From an uncultured Collinsella sp. (GTDB lineage Bacteria; Actinomycetota; Coriobacteriia; Coriobacteriales; Coriobacteriaceae): a DNA stretch of 64,000 nucleotides. A program made the position numbers and the translations under genes. This document shows, one piece after another, positions 61,716 to 64,000 of the stretch. Location: contig CAUCKA010000006.1 of NCBI GenBank assembly GCA_958443265.1, positions 65,478 through 129,477 of the forward strand, given 5' to 3'. Below the pieces are notes generated by a model that worked only from the letters and a program-made list of their open reading frames with translations, made no database searches and was not told the origin of the DNA. Position 1 is the first letter of the stretch. The number at the start of each line of letters is the position of its first letter.

Positions 61716-63146
61716 CTACTCGCCAAAGAACTCGTTGATCTTCTGCTCGTCGACGCCAAAGAACCACGTCAGGACAAAGCCAGCGGCATAGGCAAGCAGC
61801 ATAGCGGCAACGTAGCCGAGCTGCTGACCAGGAACGACGATCAGCAGGCCAAACAGACCGGAAACGCCCTGAGAAACCGTGCCGATGTGAAGCAGCGCCG
61901 CGAGCGCGCCGCCAAATCCGGCACCCAGGCAGGCCGTCACAAACGGACGAACGAGCGGCAGCGTAACGGCATACATCAGAGGCTCGCCCACACCCAGGAT
62001 TCCAACGGGAATGGACTCTGCAACGTACTTCTTGAGCTTGGCGTTCTTGGTCTTAAAGTACAGCGCCAAACCGGCACCGACCTGGCCGCCGCCAGCCATC
62101 ATAAGGATGGGAAGCAGGTAATTGATACCCTTGGTAGCGCCGTCGGGATCGTTGAGCATAGCGTGGATCGGCGTGAGCGCCTGATGCAGGCCGACGGAAA
62201 CCAGCGGCAAGAAGCCTGCCGACAGGATATAGCCACCCAGGACGCCCAGCTTCTCGAAGATAAAGGTCAAAACGCTAAAGATGGCAGTCGTCAGCCATGC
62301 GCCAACCGGCTGGATGACGAGCATCAGAGCAAAGGCGCCGATGATGAGCACCGACAGCGGGGACAAGAACGTGTCGAGCGCGTTGGGCATAACCTTGCGA
62401 ATCTGACGCTCCATCCAGGCAAAAAATGCGCCAGCGATAAGAGCCGCGATCATGCCGCCCGCTGCGGGGTTGTACTGCGCATTGGTGAGCGGCAGCAAGA
62501 TGGCAGTGGCAGGATCGGCCGCGCCAGGCGCAAGCAGGGGCATGGCACTGTTGGCAATACACATCATGCCGGCGATGCCGCCCAGCGCAGCGGAGCCGCC
62601 AAACTCACGTGCCGCGTTATAGCCCACCAAGATGGGCAGATAGGCAAACAGGGCCCAGCCCATGGAGCGAATGCCCTGGTACCACCACTCGCCTGCAAGC
62701 GCGCCTGCCGTCGAGACGTTAATGACGTTGCAGATACCGTTGATGAGGCCAGCCGCAATGATGCCGGGAAGCAGGGCGACGAAGACATTGGAAATCTTCT
62801 TGAGGAAGGCCTGAACCGGCTTGGACTCGTACTTGGCCTTCTGCGCGGCCTTGTTTGTGGCCGCAGCGTCAACCACGCTCTCGTCAGCAACGCCTTTCGC
62901 AAGGCCGGTGAGCTTGGAGAACTCCTCGAGCACCTTATTCACCTTGCCCGGACCCAGCACGATCTGCATCGTGTCGTCCTCGACCAGGCCCATCACGCCG
63001 TCGAGTGCCTTAATGCCCTCCGTGTCGACGTTGCCCGCGTCTTTGACGGTCACGCGCAGGCGCGTCATGCACGCCGCGTTTGCGAGCACGTTGTCTTTAC
63101 CGCCCAAAAGGTCCAGCAGCTTTTGAGCCAGCTCTTTGTTCGTCAT
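61716..63146 (-). CDS. murP: PTS EIIBC transporter for N-acetylmuramic acid (MurP)
   Basis: 476 residues. The EIIB domain comes first: phosphocysteine Cys26 in LANAACMTRLRVTVKD, and EDDTMQIVLGPGKVN. After a linker (AAATNKAAQKAKYESK) the EIIC has about ten membrane segments: KISNVFVALLPGIIAAGLINGICN, GGYILSAGFLPLVSVGLHQALTPIHAMLND, and GVGEPLMYAVTLPLV. It imports MurNAc as MurNAc-6-phosphate. No EIIA is encoded nearby; the glucose-type EIIA (34633) could serve. GGAGG lies 4 nt before ATG 63146. It is downstream of murQ. Confidence 0.93.
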   Translation of the reverse strand: MTNKELAQKLLDLLGGKDNVLANAACMTRLRVTVKDAGNVDTEGIKALDGVMGLVEDDTMQIVLGPGKVNKVLEEFSKLTGLAKGVADESVVDAAATNKAAQKAKYESKPVQAFLKKISNVFVALLPGIIAAGLINGICNVINVSTAGALAGEWWYQGIRSMGWALFAYLPILVGYNAAREFGGSAALGGIAGMMCIANSAMPLLAPGAADPATAILLPLTNAQYNPAAGGMIAALIAGAFFAWMERQIRKVMPNALDTFLSPLSVLIIGAFALMLVIQPVGAWLTTAIFSVLTFIFEKLGVLGGYILSAGFLPLVSVGLHQALTPIHAMLNDPDGATKGINYLLPILMMAGGGQVGAGLALYFKTKNAKLKKYVAESIPVGILGVGEPLMYAVTLPLVRPFVTACLGAGFGGALAALLHIGTVSQGVSGLFGLLIVVPGQQLGYVAAMLLAYAAGFVLTWFFGVDEQKINEFFGE

Positions 63147-63203
63147 AACTCCTCCTTGTATTGGGTATCTCGTCTGGATGTCATATCAGCTCACGCCGCG
63201 CAC

Positions 63204-64000
<797 letters not shown>

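Overview
The window looks like a chromosomal segment of a high-GC anaerobic gut actinobacterium of the class Coriobacteriia, most likely Collinsella or a close relative. This is an inference from several features: high GC coding sequence, an AddAB-type repair pair, a multi-cluster [FeFe] hydrogenase with a diaphorase-like partner, PTS-based use of sugars and MurNAc, CsoR copper control, a DUF1275 protein and a TrpR-like YerC protein. No rRNA is present. Two tRNA genes (Glu-CTC and Gln-CTG) lie at 59.2 kb.

Layout. 0-2 kb: the N-terminus of DnaE, and an AT-richer pair (a truncated DUF3284-like protein and an MFS exporter). 2-9 kb: addA/addB-like helicase-nuclease genes. 9-13 kb: yerC, a small holin-like membrane protein, an Rrf2 regulator divergent from cysK, then mnmA. 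13-19 kb: an HTH-HipA kinase-like fusion, an M42 peptidase, a FucO-like dehydrogenase, an AT-rich LURP-one-like gene and a DUF1275 protein. 19-24 kb: a YgiQ radical SAM protein, a CPBP protease, an IS110/IS1111-type insertion sequence and an orphan RelB-like antitoxin. 24-30 kb: one transcription unit that joins an Fe-S/GltD-type oxidoreductase, an [FeFe] hydrogenase, a Tat-type lipoprotein and a fused permease-ATPase. 30-35 kb: an alpha-glucoside PTS operon (EIIA, antiterminator, EIICB, GH4). 35-43 kb: a flavodoxin-ferredoxin protein, a DEAD-box RNA helicase, and copper genes (copA, copZ, csoR). 43-49 kb: an amidohydrolase, an AbiEi/nuclease-like protein and unknown genes. 47-54 kb: gltD and gltB. 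54-60 kb: gpmA, mntH, rubredoxin, flavin reductase, smpB, a TPR protein and tRNAs. 60-64 kb: an ArsC/Spx-like protein, then MurNAc recycling genes (mupG, murP, murQ, the last cut by the window edge).

The most striking unexplained structure is a family of 57-bp palindromic units. Each has 16-bp inverted arms around a 25-nt centre. Thirteen units lie in five intergenic clusters between 39.3 and 56.6 kb, and within clusters they repeat at an almost invariant 80-bp period. Two clusters tightly bracket an AbiEi/PD-(D/E)XK-like gene, and two others bracket gpmA-mntH. A second, looser family of palindromes carries a GGGGAC or GGGACGTTCC signature and is scattered between genes; the IS110-type element sits between two copies of it. 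Other structures worth checking are a 107-nt nested palindrome at 15.9 kb, a MITE-like 234-bp element at 36.4 kb, a 93-nt hairpin between copA and copZ, and the hydrogenase-transporter operon.

Functional links that can be read: cysK with an Rrf2 regulator; EIIA, antiterminator, EIICB and GH4 phospho-alpha-glucosidase for alpha-glucosides; MurP, MurQ and MupG for MurNAc; CopA, CopZ and CsoR for copper; GltB and GltD for glutamate; and translational coupling (overlapping stop and start codons) along the hydrogenase unit.
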